Counted from the stretch's first letter, positions 48,027 to 57,639 are shown. The stretch is 64,000 bases of DNA from Candidatus Chlorobium masyuteum (GCF_011601315.1 NZ_JAAORA010000001.1:186001-250000); one strand, 5' to 3'. The notes: generated by a model from the letters alone, not told the origin. Made by a program: numbers and translations.

Positions 48027-49613
48027 TCACATAAAATAACCATACTTGATTCTTTCATAACATTTTAAGTCGACAGCATATGGCCTCATCATCTCGCGAA
48101 TATTTATACTCTCTGCATATACACCAAATAAATCGATACCGAATAGAACAGATGCTATATACTTAAATGTTGAAATTGATATTCCTAATTTTAAAACAAG
48201 ATATGCAGACGCCAAAAGATTATAAAACAACATGACAATAAAATATAATGGGCGGGGCAATACCGAATACCGGGCAACCTTAAGAATAATATAGCGCATA
48301 ACCTTAATGTAAGATGAATGCATACACGTCATATTAATAAAAGAATCAAATTCAGCAGCATCTTTATCCGATACTGACATCAAATAAGAATCTTCATCCT
48401 TAATATACCCATGAACATATGCGTAATGGTATATAGGGGTACCAGGCAATACCTGAAGCATATTACATGATATATTCGTTTTTTTTAATTTTTTTACGAA
48501 TTTTTTTGTATCCAAAAGAGTAGTCACCGTTTCGCCAGGATAACCAATAATAAATTGTGGTGTTGATGCAATATGCAATTCGTCACATAATTCTGCCGCC
48601 TTATAATTATCCTCTAAAAGAACATTTTTCCCCATTTGATTTAGTATGGCTTGATTTCCGGATTCATAACCAAACATAATAGCTATCATTCCCGAATTTT
48701 TCAAATTACTTAATATCTCATAATCAACCTTATCAACTCTTGCGCCCAAGATATCAAAAATAATATCTAAATCTTTTACTTTTGCAGCGAAATCCAAAAT
48801 CCATTTCTTTTTCCCGATAAATGACTCGCTACAAATTCGAAAATAATATATATTGTACTTTTTCTTTAAATACTCAATATGTTTTATAACCACATCAACA
48901 GCGTAAACAGTATATCTTGAATTCCTATGGCAAAATGTACATGCATTTTGACACCCCTTTTGAATCATCAATATAATCATTTTTTTACCTGATTTCATAT
49001 AATCAAGATAATTATTTTGATCCAAGCCATAATGACTTGGTATAATAATATCAGTTATATAATAGTTTATATCAATTTCATCAAATGTAGATTCAAGCGA
49101 TGGAATTGAATCAGATATAGTCATTTTTTCAGATATACCTGTGCATATAATTTCATTATTTTCATAATAAACAACACCTTTGATATCTGATATGTCAGGG
49201 ATTTTTTTGCCGATAAATTCACCCCCATATCGCTCAAGAACCTTTACTAAACTGATCTCAGCTTCGCCGATAAAAACTATATCAATACCACATTTTAACA
49301 AAAGTTCACTAATAGAGCATAGATTTCCACCAAGAAATATTGGAACTCCAACACATAGATTTTTAATTTTTTGTGTCATCCTTTTTATATAACCATATGC
49401 CGTCGAGGCGACAGCGCTCCACCCGATTGCATCTGGATTATATTTTTTTATATAAGCAATAACTTCTTCATCCGTTATTCTTTCTACGTCAACATTCAAA
49501 ACATCAACCGTCCATCCATTATTTTTTAATATTGAAGATAAAGCCAATATTCCTGAAGGCAAAAATAAATCTCCCACATCTCTTAATGGAGGATATATAA
49601 ATAAAAATCTCAT
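48027..49613 (-). CDS. B12-binding domain radical SAM protein
   Basis: 528 residues. N-terminal cobalamin-binding-like domain (RFLFIYPPLRDVGDLFLPSGILALSSIL near 2-30; IGWSAVASTAYGYI; GVPIFLGGNLC near 89), then a radical SAM core with the cluster motif CQNACTFC near 223 and IMFGYESGNQAIL near 313. The C-terminal part has basic/hydrophobic segments (PRPLYFIVMLFYNLLASAYLVLKLG). The gene is AT-rich and Ile/Asn/Lys-heavy compared with its neighbours. Members methylate or rearrange unactivated carbons, for example in lipids, bacteriochlorophyll or sugars; the substrate here is unknown. Confidence 0.85.
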   Translation of the reverse strand: MRFLFIYPPLRDVGDLFLPSGILALSSILKNNGWTVDVLNVDVERITDEEVIAYIKKYNPDAIGWSAVASTAYGYIKRMTQKIKNLCVGVPIFLGGNLCSISELLLKCGIDIVFIGEAEISLVKVLERYGGEFIGKKIPDISDIKGVVYYENNEIICTGISEKMTISDSIPSLESTFDEIDINYYITDIIIPSHYGLDQNNYLDYMKSGKKMIILMIQKGCQNACTFCHRNSRYTVYAVDVVIKHIEYLKKKYNIYYFRICSESFIGKKKWILDFAAKVKDLDIIFDILGARVDKVDYEILSNLKNSGMIAIMFGYESGNQAILNQMGKNVLLEDNYKAAELCDELHIASTPQFIIGYPGETVTTLLDTKKFVKKLKKTNISCNMLQVLPGTPIYHYAYVHGYIKDEDSYLMSVSDKDAAEFDSFINMTCMHSSYIKVMRYIILKVARYSVLPRPLYFIVMLFYNLLASAYLVLKLGISISTFKYIASVLFGIDLFGVYAESINIREMMRPYAVDLKCYERIKYGYFM

Positions 49614-49756
49614 ATTTAAAGCAAATTCATGGTTCTAATAATAAAGGATCCTCGCAGCCCAACTACGAGGTATTAATTCAAAGATGCTCAATTCATTCAC
49701 GAAGCAAGGCCTTGGGGAATTCACCTATAGGGATTAAATACAATGCATCCTTATTA

Positions 49757-51307
49757 TTACTGTTTGGCAAAGAGATAAGCAAGCCTTGGACTCAATCCGA
49801 CAATACTCGATTCTATCCAGCTGCCTTTTGTTAACTGTACCCAGTGCCTTATTTCACGTGGATGCGCACTTAACAATACCGGAACTTCAGAAAGCTTGAT
49901 AAGACGAAGAGCATCTTTGTCACTGTCGTATAAATATATAGGACTTTCGAGATAATATTGCCCGCCGAATTTTGGATCGACAAGAGTTTGCTTTTCAAGA
50001 TGGAGGTATGATGTTATCGCTATTATATTTCTGCATTTCACACTATCCTTGAAGATAGCTTTAACTACCCAGGGCATGCTGAAGAGTTCAATGTGCGAAA
50101 ATGGCCCCAACCTGCTGTAAACATTACCCGTGACTAAAAGTGTACTCTCAGGCTCCAAAGCCTTGAGGGACGAGTTTGTATGAATGTTCTCAATTATGTT
50201 TTTTTGATGAGCATTCCATCTCTTCCAGTGGTCCGACAAACCAAACAAGGGAATAATGAAAATCAATGCCAATACAACTACTGTTTTCCTGTTGAATGGA
50301 AGTATTGCAATTAAAAGAGCGATAAGCAGTGAGCCGTATACTGTGGTTCTGTTGCCTAAATTGAAAGCTGAATGGTGATATAGTCCTGTAAGGGCAAACA
50401 TTGCAAATGAAAGAACAAGGGTAATAAAAAGGCCGATAAAAAGGGATTTAGGTACATCCGGTCGTTTAGAAAACAAAGGGATCCTGATCAGTAGAAGCAC
50501 AACAATAACCAGGACGATCAAACCTGATAAAAGGGTAATCGATCCAATTGAATAATAAACTTTTAACCAATAAGAAGGTCCGAAAGCGGCATCAATAAAA
50601 CTGAGGGGCTGTAAGAGAAGCTGTCTGATATAATCAGCTATCGTTAAACTTGAATTGATACGCTTCTCTATACCTGAAAAAGCATACTTTATAAAGAAGT
50701 AATAGACAATATAAATTATGCCAGGAAAAGCAAAAAGCACTGCCTCCCGGAATTTTCGCTCATAAATGAAAATTGCTGTCAATCCGAACACGTAAGGTGG
50801 CGAGAAATAGCCGCCAAAAGCACCGAACAAGGCAAGTATAAACCCCGGAAATAGATGCTCATGCCTGAACAATGAATGAGCGTACATCATAACCGCAGGA
50901 AAGAACACATACGGAACCGTCATATACCAGTACATGGTCGTATCATGAAGCGGATACAGAACAAATAATGAAGACATCATTATAGCCCTGTCGCGGGGAA
51001 GGTAATCAATGGCAAACCTGTAGACACATAGCAAACTGAGAATATGTGCCGCAACCTTTACCAAGTCATATACCCATTGATGATCATAACCAAGAAAAGG
51101 ATATGCCCACCAAAAACAATAATGTGAGCCTAAAATAGTTAATGCCACTCCTCCCGGCATTAAAAATGATGGCAGTCCCTGAAATCTCCACCCGGCTATT
51201 TCACTATAGTCATCTCCATGCAAGCCTGTGTTAAATAACAGATAATACAGGATAAAAAAAACAAATATTACAACATATTTTCTATCAGGGTTCCATTTTA
51301 CATTCAT
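49757..51307 (-). CDS. Multi-pass membrane protein, possible GT-C glycosyltransferase
   Basis: 516 residues with about ten hydrophobic segments and a soluble C-terminal part from about 370. The first periplasmic loop has an acidic pair directly after helix 1 (LFNTGLHGDDYSEIAGW), the pattern of GT-C transferases using polyprenyl-phosphate sugars. Later text has HDTTMYWYMTVPYVFFPAVM and RRTTV-like NRTTVYGSLL. No family name can be given with confidence. Its place between a radical SAM gene and methyltransferases suggests a role in glycan modification. Confidence 0.7.
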   Translation of the reverse strand: MNVKWNPDRKYVVIFVFFILYYLLFNTGLHGDDYSEIAGWRFQGLPSFLMPGGVALTILGSHYCFWWAYPFLGYDHQWVYDLVKVAAHILSLLCVYRFAIDYLPRDRAIMMSSLFVLYPLHDTTMYWYMTVPYVFFPAVMMYAHSLFRHEHLFPGFILALFGAFGGYFSPPYVFGLTAIFIYERKFREAVLFAFPGIIYIVYYFFIKYAFSGIEKRINSSLTIADYIRQLLLQPLSFIDAAFGPSYWLKVYYSIGSITLLSGLIVLVIVVLLLIRIPLFSKRPDVPKSLFIGLFITLVLSFAMFALTGLYHHSAFNLGNRTTVYGSLLIALLIAILPFNRKTVVVLALIFIIPLFGLSDHWKRWNAHQKNIIENIHTNSSLKALEPESTLLVTGNVYSRLGPFSHIELFSMPWVVKAIFKDSVKCRNIIAITSYLHLEKQTLVDPKFGGQYYLESPIYLYDSDKDALRLIKLSEVPVLLSAHPREIRHWVQLTKGSWIESSIVGLSPRLAYLFAKQ

Positions 51308-51376
51308 ATATCCAACCGGAGATCAGTTTACGAAGTATAAATTAGTTTAGATTCTACAATCTTAAATCACAATATG

Positions 51377-52237
51377 TCAACTTATCTTGGAAACAATAAT
51401 CGTTTGAAGATAAGTTTTTTGAGTGATTTTCCCGATAAAAAAAACAATACCAACACCTAACCTCATCATCCGTTCAATTAAATTATTACTTGCAGGGCAA
51501 TCAATTGCAGCTAAAGGCGCATTATGATTAATTATTTTTTCTACCCGGAATAAACCTTCTTTTGTTAATAAGCGGGATAGGCTCTGTTTGCTAAAATGAT
51601 TCAGATGATGTGGATCATATAATCGATTGAACACAGAATCGACCCCTAATCGTCTTAATAAATATGACAGTCTATACAGAATACCACTACTGTTCACTGT
51701 CATCAAATATGCAGTACCATCACTGTTTAAAAGCCCATGTACTCTCTGAACATACGAAGAGACATCATTTATATGCTCGATTACAGCCAGCGAAACGATA
51801 ACATCAAATTTTCTTTTGAAATCGAAAGTCATGAAATCTCCCTGCAAAAAAGTGAATCCTGCTTCTCGCGGTACAACTGCAGAGAGATCAATTCCATTTA
51901 ACTCTATGTCACCCAATATTCTTCCTAAATAATTTAACAGTGCCCCGTCACCACAACCCACATCCAAAAGAGATTTTGCATTACAACTTTTTATATTTTC
52001 AGCTATAATTGAAAACAATTTATAGTTGGGATTTTTAAACCAATTACGATGGGTATTTAAATAGTATTCACTACCATAAGTCTCTTCTTTAGCGATGGAA
52101 ACTATATCGGTAAATACATGATTACATTCATCGCATTTATTTAACAATACATTATTCAGCCTAACCCAAAAGTAAGAACCGCAATTGCAAACAGGACATT
52201 TTATCTTTGCATCTTCAGCATTTAGAGTGTAGTGCAT
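51377..52237 (-). CDS. SAM methyltransferase with zinc ribbon
   Basis: 286 residues: zinc ribbon CPVC ... CDEC at 14-38, then a class I methyltransferase with LLDVGCGDGALLNYLG near 92, NGIDLSAVVP near 116 and FDVIVSLAVIEHINDVSSYV near 140, and LNSDGTAYLMTVNSSGILYRLSYLL. This layout (ribbon, SAM fold, hydrophobic tail near 265) resembles methyltransferases of O-antigen loci. It is AT-rich and 50 bp after the next methyltransferase gene. Confidence 0.85.
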   Translation of the reverse strand: MHYTLNAEDAKIKCPVCNCGSYFWVRLNNVLLNKCDECNHVFTDIVSIAKEETYGSEYYLNTHRNWFKNPNYKLFSIIAENIKSCNAKSLLDVGCGDGALLNYLGRILGDIELNGIDLSAVVPREAGFTFLQGDFMTFDFKRKFDVIVSLAVIEHINDVSSYVQRVHGLLNSDGTAYLMTVNSSGILYRLSYLLRRLGVDSVFNRLYDPHHLNHFSKQSLSRLLTKEGLFRVEKIINHNAPLAAIDCPASNNLIERMMRLGVGIVFFIGKITQKTYLQTIIVSKIS

Positions 52238-52286
52238 TTTATTAAGCTTACTTATTCAACTGCCGTCTTGGTTTTAAAGAAATAAA

Positions 52287-52991
52287 TCATATAAGGGACG
52301 CTACAACACAGTATTGAGCTCCGAATGGCAACCAGCTAAATAAATCTTCAATTTTTGACAGATTTCTAAACATATATGGAAAAAAGAGAAAATACACCGT
52401 TCTCTCTATGTGAAAACCTGAAGATTTAAAAAGCATGCGGGTCTCCCGAGATAAAAGGAGTATCGCATCTTGATCGAATTCACAACGAGAAACCACCCAT
52501 TTTGTTAGTGGATTATATGGATTGTGTTCAAAAAAGAAGATTTGCCCTTTACAGGCAAGCATGGTTTTTAATATCCCAATCACTTGCACTCTTTCATTAA
52601 TCGGGACATGATGGAAAACATTAGCAACATATATCACATCGAAACACGCTGTGTAGGTCGCAATGAATTCTTCATCAGAAATACAAAAAAAATCAATTTT
52701 CTGGTATTTCTCACGAGCTCTTTCTATAGATAGTTCAGAAATGTCTACACCGATAATTTGCGCATCAGGGTAGGCATTGCGAAGCATCAATGAGGTATCG
52801 CCAAGTCCACAGCCAAAATCTAATACAAATTTTATCTTTTTTACCCCTATATATTTTTTTACAACTTCAACTTTTCTGCTCAAATAGTAATCATTAAATC
52901 CGCCAACCAGAGACAATGATTCATTGAGTAGAGCGTTATAATCGTCAGTGTATCGATCAAACTGATTCATATTATTCAAAAATATTTTCAA
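52287..52991 (-). CDS. Class I SAM-dependent methyltransferase
   Basis: 234 residues. SAM motif I is FVLDFGCGLGDTSLMLR near 56, motif II AQIIGVDISELSIERARE near 76 and the post-II part CFDVIYVANVFHHVPINERVQVIGIL near 115; EHNPYNPLTKWVVSRCEFD near 155 is typical of a branch annotated as glycan or lipid methyltransferases. It is similar in type to, but distinct in sequence from, the neighbouring zinc-ribbon enzyme. The acceptor is unknown. Confidence 0.85.
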   Translation of the reverse strand: MKIFLNNMNQFDRYTDDYNALLNESLSLVGGFNDYYLSRKVEVVKKYIGVKKIKFVLDFGCGLGDTSLMLRNAYPDAQIIGVDISELSIERAREKYQKIDFFCISDEEFIATYTACFDVIYVANVFHHVPINERVQVIGILKTMLACKGQIFFFEHNPYNPLTKWVVSRCEFDQDAILLLSRETRMLFKSSGFHIERTVYFLFFPYMFRNLSKIEDLFSWLPFGAQYCVVASLI

Positions 52992-53022
52992 TCTTTATCA
53001 TTTTGGAATATAAGATAATAAT

Positions 53023-53967
53023 TTAATTATTACATTTTTTGATCGCAGCCAACTCAGAAGCAAATATTCGTGAAATACCAACGAATAGATTTGTGGTTAT
53101 AAATCTATTAAAATCAGGGTAAACGATTGATCTAAAAGTCATACGTCGTGAATATACAAAGCTTAACTCTGAAACACTATTAACAATTTGAGGAGCATGC
53201 CGGGTAATGCTTTTGAAGCTTGAAATTATATTCGCAATTGTAGTAGGTTGTTCAGAAGCAATAATTTTAATACTCGAGATTGGATCCTTTATTGCTCTTA
53301 ATGAATGTATCATTATTAACGCCGCATCGTCAACTGCGATGTAATCCCGAATAGTATCTAAAGGGACATAAATCTTTATAGGCTGCTTTTTCAGAATACA
53401 TCTCGCGATATGCGTTAAAAGCCCCTGACGTTTTCCAAATGATTGATGAGCACCATATAGAGTTGATAGACGCGCTAATAATGATGTAATACACTGATTT
53501 CTATTTGTGAATTCTGAAATTATTTGCTCCTGAGCAATTTTTACTTGTGCATAGTCTGTTGTGGGAGTTACAGCACTATTTTCATTGATAATGAAGTCCT
53601 GAGATGCCGCATAAATTGAACCTGCAGAACTGCTAAATGCAATAGCACCGGTTTTGCGGATCAAACGTTCATCCAACTCTATTTGATGAAGTAATCTCTC
53701 AAGCGCTCTGGTTTCAGTGTTGAGATCACAAGCTAAACTGTTCATAGAACCTATTCCGGCCGCCCAATAAATTTCCCATTTATCCGACTCACTAACAAAC
53801 ACAGAAAATGCTTTTACTGCTGAAGTAATTTGACATAACAGTATTTTCTCATCGCCCCAATTAAAACGCTCATTCGGAACAAATAACACGTTACCATTAC
53901 GGGTATGATTCCAGCATAATGCCTGACCTAAAAGACCATGACTTCCGATTACCCATATGCGACTCAT
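53023..53967 (-). CDS. NAD-dependent epimerase/dehydratase (extended SDR)
   Basis: 314 residues from the ATG at 53967 (MSRIWVIGSHGLLGQAL); the open frame extends upstream only as an out-of-frame reading of the previous gene. The nucleotide-binding GSHGLLG is near 8; the catalytic YAQVK is near 148 after FSSSAGSIYAAS, matching the S/YxxxK pattern of sugar epimerases. The glycine signature is GSHGLLG rather than the usual GGAGFIG. The start overlaps the previous gene's stop as ATGA. Likely acts on a nucleotide sugar. Confidence 0.83.
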   Translation of the reverse strand: MSRIWVIGSHGLLGQALCWNHTRNGNVLFVPNERFNWGDEKILLCQITSAVKAFSVFVSESDKWEIYWAAGIGSMNSLACDLNTETRALERLLHQIELDERLIRKTGAIAFSSSAGSIYAASQDFIINENSAVTPTTDYAQVKIAQEQIISEFTNRNQCITSLLARLSTLYGAHQSFGKRQGLLTHIARCILKKQPIKIYVPLDTIRDYIAVDDAALIMIHSLRAIKDPISSIKIIASEQPTTIANIISSFKSITRHAPQIVNSVSELSFVYSRRMTFRSIVYPDFNRFITTNLFVGISRIFASELAAIKKCNN

Positions 53968-54938
53968 CTGATAGTCCCAGACCTTGTTGGCTTCGTACTG
54001 ACCATATATAATGGTTTCCCCATCGCAATAGTAAGGCTTAAAGCGAGATACTCTGCTATAACACCAAGGGCAGTCAAAATACAGCCGGAAAAGAAAGCTA
54101 TTGTTATAATAAGTGAGGTCCAGCCTTGAATAGGCATATCGCCAAACATCTTCAAAAAAATTACATATCCAGCAAGAGAAGCAGCAATTGCAACAGAAAA
54201 CAAACCCATGATCGTAATAAATCGTAAGGGCCGTGTCCCTAAAGCAATGATCATGTGCCAAAAATGAGCCAGTAGTTTCATATAGGAATATCCGGATGGC
54301 CTTGCCATTTCATGTCGCAACATAACAGGACAATACCCGATTCGCCCGGCAATCCATGATAAAGCAACATCCAGATATATTCCATTCCCGCAATAAGCCG
54401 CTAAAATCCGTCCTATTTCACCATCAATCAGCCGAAAACTGTTAAATTGACCAGAATTAGGACTATCAAGTAACTTATGAGCAATTCCTTTCGCCGTTCT
54501 GCTTAACAAATTTCGGAGCCACCCATGAGGGGGCGGCATTATCGGTTGAGCATAGACTACCTGCTGAGATTCAGCTAATGCTCTATCAAGAAGAAGACCT
54601 ATATCACCAGGTGCTTGCTGGCCATCTTCGTCTATGGTAGCAATCCAATCACCGGTGGCACTTGCCATTCCTGCTAAAGTTGCTGCATGCTGGCCAAAGT
54701 TCCGGGTCAGCCACACCGGCCTGACAAATTGGTATTCAGCACTGAGTTCTTCTATGATTCGATCTGATGCATCCGGTCCGCAGTCATGAACAAGCAGCAC
54801 TTCGCAAATGATATACTGATTACCGTTTGGCGACCTCTGTTCAAACGTCAACGGCAAAATTTCCTCCATAAGCAATGGAAGCGTTTTTTTGCCGGCATAA
54901 ACAGGAATAACCAGAGAGACGAGATGCTTATGGGTCAT
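53964..54938 (-). CDS. GT2 family polyprenyl-phosphate glycosyltransferase (DPM1/ArnC type)
   Basis: 324 residues: catalytic GT-A domain (LVSLVIPVYAGKKTLPLLME near 5; DCGPDASDRIIEELS near 52; ATGDWIATIDEDGQQAPGDIGLLLDRA near 92 with the DxD-type DED) and two C-terminal membrane helices (about 235-256 and 272-296). This is the topology of enzymes that charge undecaprenyl phosphate with a sugar, providing donors to GT-C enzymes such as the candidate at 49757. It follows the GT4-DUF218 gene by 17 bp and overlaps the SDR gene by 4 bp. Confidence 0.88.
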   Translation of the reverse strand: MTHKHLVSLVIPVYAGKKTLPLLMEEILPLTFEQRSPNGNQYIICEVLLVHDCGPDASDRIIEELSAEYQFVRPVWLTRNFGQHAATLAGMASATGDWIATIDEDGQQAPGDIGLLLDRALAESQQVVYAQPIMPPPHGWLRNLLSRTAKGIAHKLLDSPNSGQFNSFRLIDGEIGRILAAYCGNGIYLDVALSWIAGRIGYCPVMLRHEMARPSGYSYMKLLAHFWHMIIALGTRPLRFITIMGLFSVAIAASLAGYVIFLKMFGDMPIQGWTSLIITIAFFSGCILTALGVIAEYLALSLTIAMGKPLYMVSTKPTRSGTIR

Positions 54939-54955
54939 AATTTCAAACAGTTATC

Positions 54956-56800
54956 TCATAACCGGCCTTGCAGCCAATTGTATGCAATAGCCGCATATTC
55001 ATAGGAAATGATACGAATCTGATCAACATTTGCACTCCACTGTGGTGTGGCTGCAGGAGTATCGACAACTGCAGGAGTGTAAACAAGAAGATCAGGAGTC
55101 TCTTTTCTCCAGGTCCACAGGGCCCGGCGACCGTGATACGGTGCTGTCAACAAGATAATGGAGTGAGCACCTTGTTGCCGTAACTGCCGGGTGACCATCT
55201 GAACATTCTCAAAAGTGCTGCCGGGATATTGATCAAGAATATGAATTGCTGATGGAGATACTCCTTTTTCCAATAGGTAAAGCTTGATTACCTCTACTTC
55301 CGAAAGATCCTGATTTCTGCCGGATGAAAGATAAATGTGGGGAGCATAGCCTTTTTTGTAAAAACGAACCGCATCAAGCGCTCTGCGCTGGTAACTGTTG
55401 TTTCGATAAGAGGTTTCGCCATTGCCACTGAAAACCACAATAGCATCCGTTTTACGAGGCTCATGCCTTACAACCAGTTGATCTCCGACAAACCAAACCA
55501 GAGGCGTAGTGAAAATAATCAAATAAAGTGACACAATAATGACTATGCGCTCTGCCCAGCGAGTACGGGCGTCTTTGTAATATTTAGCCAGACTCTCTTT
55601 CCACGATACCGGCTGCTGTGACTTCAGCAGAAGATGCCGGTCTATAACCTCAACAATCCCGGAAAACCGCTTTTCCCAGGTATTTTCCCTTGCCACTGCA
55701 ATACGATTATCTGTAACCACCTTTGATCTTATATGAGCGTCATCCAAAGCACGCGTAACCTTAGAGATAAAATCCATGTTATCCTGACCGATCAAGAGCG
55801 TATCGGGTGATCGCTCGGCAAAGGAGCGTACCTCACGGATATTGGTTGAAACAACAGCCTTGCCCATTGCAAGATATTCATTAAGCTTGCATGAGTATAC
55901 ACTATCAGTAAAAGCTGTGCGAAGATATGGAATCAAAGCAACATCAAATCCTTTTATATAGGCAGGAATCTCGTCATGCGGGCGGGGGCCGAGTAATTTT
56001 ATGTTCTCACAGGTTTTAAGCCGGGCAACATCCGTAAAGAATGGCCCGACTAAAACAAATGTTGCAAATGGCAGTTGCCGCGCCATTTCTAAAAGCAGAG
56101 TCTGATCCAGCACACCGCTCAATGCCCCGACATATCCAATAACAGGCGAGGGAAATGCAGCAAGATCATCAGGAATATCGGCCCGCTCCAGAGCATGTGC
56201 AAACTTTGAAAAATCAACCCCGCAAGGAAATGCAAATACATGTTTCGCATACTCCTCTGCCCGCTCACGGATAGCTGCAGAGGTTACAAATACCAAATCT
56301 GCCTGACGGAACAGCATCTCCTCCCATGGCTTCAACTGCTGCACTTCAGGCGACGAGCCTGCCATATTATCAACGCAGTAATAAATAACCAGTGCCGCAT
56401 CTATATCTTTAATAAGAGCCTGAGCCAGCGGTGTGGGTAAAAAAGTAACAATAACCGGATTATGAAAATGCGCGGACCGCATCCATTGCTTTACTGATCT
56501 CGACAAAACAAATCTATTGAGGCCTCTCGCAACACGGGAATAAGGGAATGGAAGAAACAAAGGTGAAAAAACCGTCAACCCGGGCTGTACTTCACGAAAT
56601 CCACGAACACTTTTCACCCAGTTGATAATACGCTCACGCACACGTCCAATATCAGCAAGCCTTGGACCGCGAGCACCGGTATTCTCAACAAATAGCACCC
56701 TGTTGCCCTCACCTATCATAGATGTAGCTAACTGATGATGCATCTGCCAATGCGTCGACCAATCTATGGAAGAAATAATGACGACATTATTGTTTTTCAT
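54956..56800 (-). CDS. Fusion protein: glycosyltransferase family 4 plus DUF218 domain
   Basis: 614 residues, far longer than a usual GT4. Residues 1-390 form a GT-B transferase (VVIISSIDWSTHWQMHHQLA; IVTFLPTPLAQALIK; CGVDFSKFAH; IGYVGALSGVLDQTLL near 215; LGPRPHDEIPAYIKGFDVALIPY near 268; CKLNEYLAMGKAVVSTNI). A single membrane helix (IVIIVSLYLIIFTTPLVWFVG, about 424-444) leads into a DUF218 domain (TDAIVVFSGNGETSYRNNSY near 463; YAPHIYLSSGRNQDLSEVEV; IILLTAPYHGRRALWTWRK). The two parts are in frame with no sign of a sequencing break. Confidence 0.88.
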   Translation of the reverse strand: MKNNNVVIISSIDWSTHWQMHHQLATSMIGEGNRVLFVENTGARGPRLADIGRVRERIINWVKSVRGFREVQPGLTVFSPLFLPFPYSRVARGLNRFVLSRSVKQWMRSAHFHNPVIVTFLPTPLAQALIKDIDAALVIYYCVDNMAGSSPEVQQLKPWEEMLFRQADLVFVTSAAIRERAEEYAKHVFAFPCGVDFSKFAHALERADIPDDLAAFPSPVIGYVGALSGVLDQTLLLEMARQLPFATFVLVGPFFTDVARLKTCENIKLLGPRPHDEIPAYIKGFDVALIPYLRTAFTDSVYSCKLNEYLAMGKAVVSTNIREVRSFAERSPDTLLIGQDNMDFISKVTRALDDAHIRSKVVTDNRIAVARENTWEKRFSGIVEVIDRHLLLKSQQPVSWKESLAKYYKDARTRWAERIVIIVSLYLIIFTTPLVWFVGDQLVVRHEPRKTDAIVVFSGNGETSYRNNSYQRRALDAVRFYKKGYAPHIYLSSGRNQDLSEVEVIKLYLLEKGVSPSAIHILDQYPGSTFENVQMVTRQLRQQGAHSIILLTAPYHGRRALWTWRKETPDLLVYTPAVVDTPAATPQWSANVDQIRIISYEYAAIAYNWLQGRL

Positions 56801-56856
56801 AAAGAAAATAGTTTATCAACCCGAACAAAAGGCTCAGCAATGTGATGCGGAAAACA

Positions 56857-57639
56857 TCAGTCAACCTGTTTAATATTCAGCGGATCCTTACTACGCCAGC
56901 GATACCAATCCCAGTCTCCGGCAATTTTTTGTCGAAAAATTTTCTCATTGTCTTCGCTTAAAATAACACAGCGATTCAACATTAACGGTTCGCGTGAACC
57001 CTGGTTAATATCAAATCGGCTACAGGTGGCGAGTTGATAGCCTGCAGACAACGCTGCATCCCTCACCCTCCGGTCGGAAGAGCCATAAGGATAGGCCAGA
57101 GCTGTAACAGAGCGGCCGATCAGATCCTCAAGATAGCGCCTGCTTTCCCCCAGCTCAGCACGCAGTTGATTATCGGAACAATGATTCAGGTGACAGTGTG
57201 TACAGCCATGTGAACCAATAATCACACCCGGCAGTTGGGCTAATTGCTTCAACTCTCCAGGTGACAAAAAGCCGGGTTCATGATTACGAATAAAACTACT
57301 TGTGACAAAAACAGTAAAAGGAATGCTTCTTTCAACAAGCAGAGGAGCTGCAGTATTCAGATTGTCTGCATAACCATCATCAAAGGTGACTGCAATGTGC
57401 ATATCACTCTTCGGAATCAGTAATGGCTGGAGCGGAACTGTTACCATTCCGGCAAGACTATCCAAATGCTCTCGAAAACGCTTTTCAGATATGGTGTGCA
57501 GACCAAGCTTATCGCCAAAGACAAGAGAGCCAACTGAATGGTACATCAATATCCGTAAACCTGAACGGACACGTTCATCTCTTCGGACTATTGCCGCACC
57601 GTTAGCAATAGATTGCATCACAAAACCTTTCCAACTCAT
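56857..57639 (-). CDS. Polysaccharide deacetylase family protein
   Basis: 260 residues from the ATG at 57639, which overlaps the previous stop as ATGA; the longer open frame is an out-of-gene extension. NodB-type motifs: LRILMYHSVG near 27, AVTFDDGYADNLNTAAPLL near 85 (metal Asp-Asp), GSHGCTHCHL near 145 (HxxxH) and TALAYPYGSSDRRV near 180. It has no signal peptide or membrane helix, so it may act on a cytoplasmic or lipid-linked sugar, or export is by another route. Part of the coupled subcluster 54956-59647. Confidence 0.88.
   Translation of the reverse strand: MSWKGFVMQSIANGAAIVRRDERVRSGLRILMYHSVGSLVFGDKLGLHTISEKRFREHLDSLAGMVTVPLQPLLIPKSDMHIAVTFDDGYADNLNTAAPLLVERSIPFTVFVTSSFIRNHEPGFLSPGELKQLAQLPGVIIGSHGCTHCHLNHCSDNQLRAELGESRRYLEDLIGRSVTALAYPYGSSDRRVRDAALSAGYQLATCSRFDINQGSREPLMLNRCVILSEDNEKIFRQKIAGDWDWYRWRSKDPLNIKQVD

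Noticed and set aside
53968-54261. 98-codon N-terminal extension of the SDR gene
   Set aside because: It is the wrong-frame reading of the GT2 gene; the SDR start at 53967 gives the typical nucleotide-binding N-terminus and an ATGA overlap.
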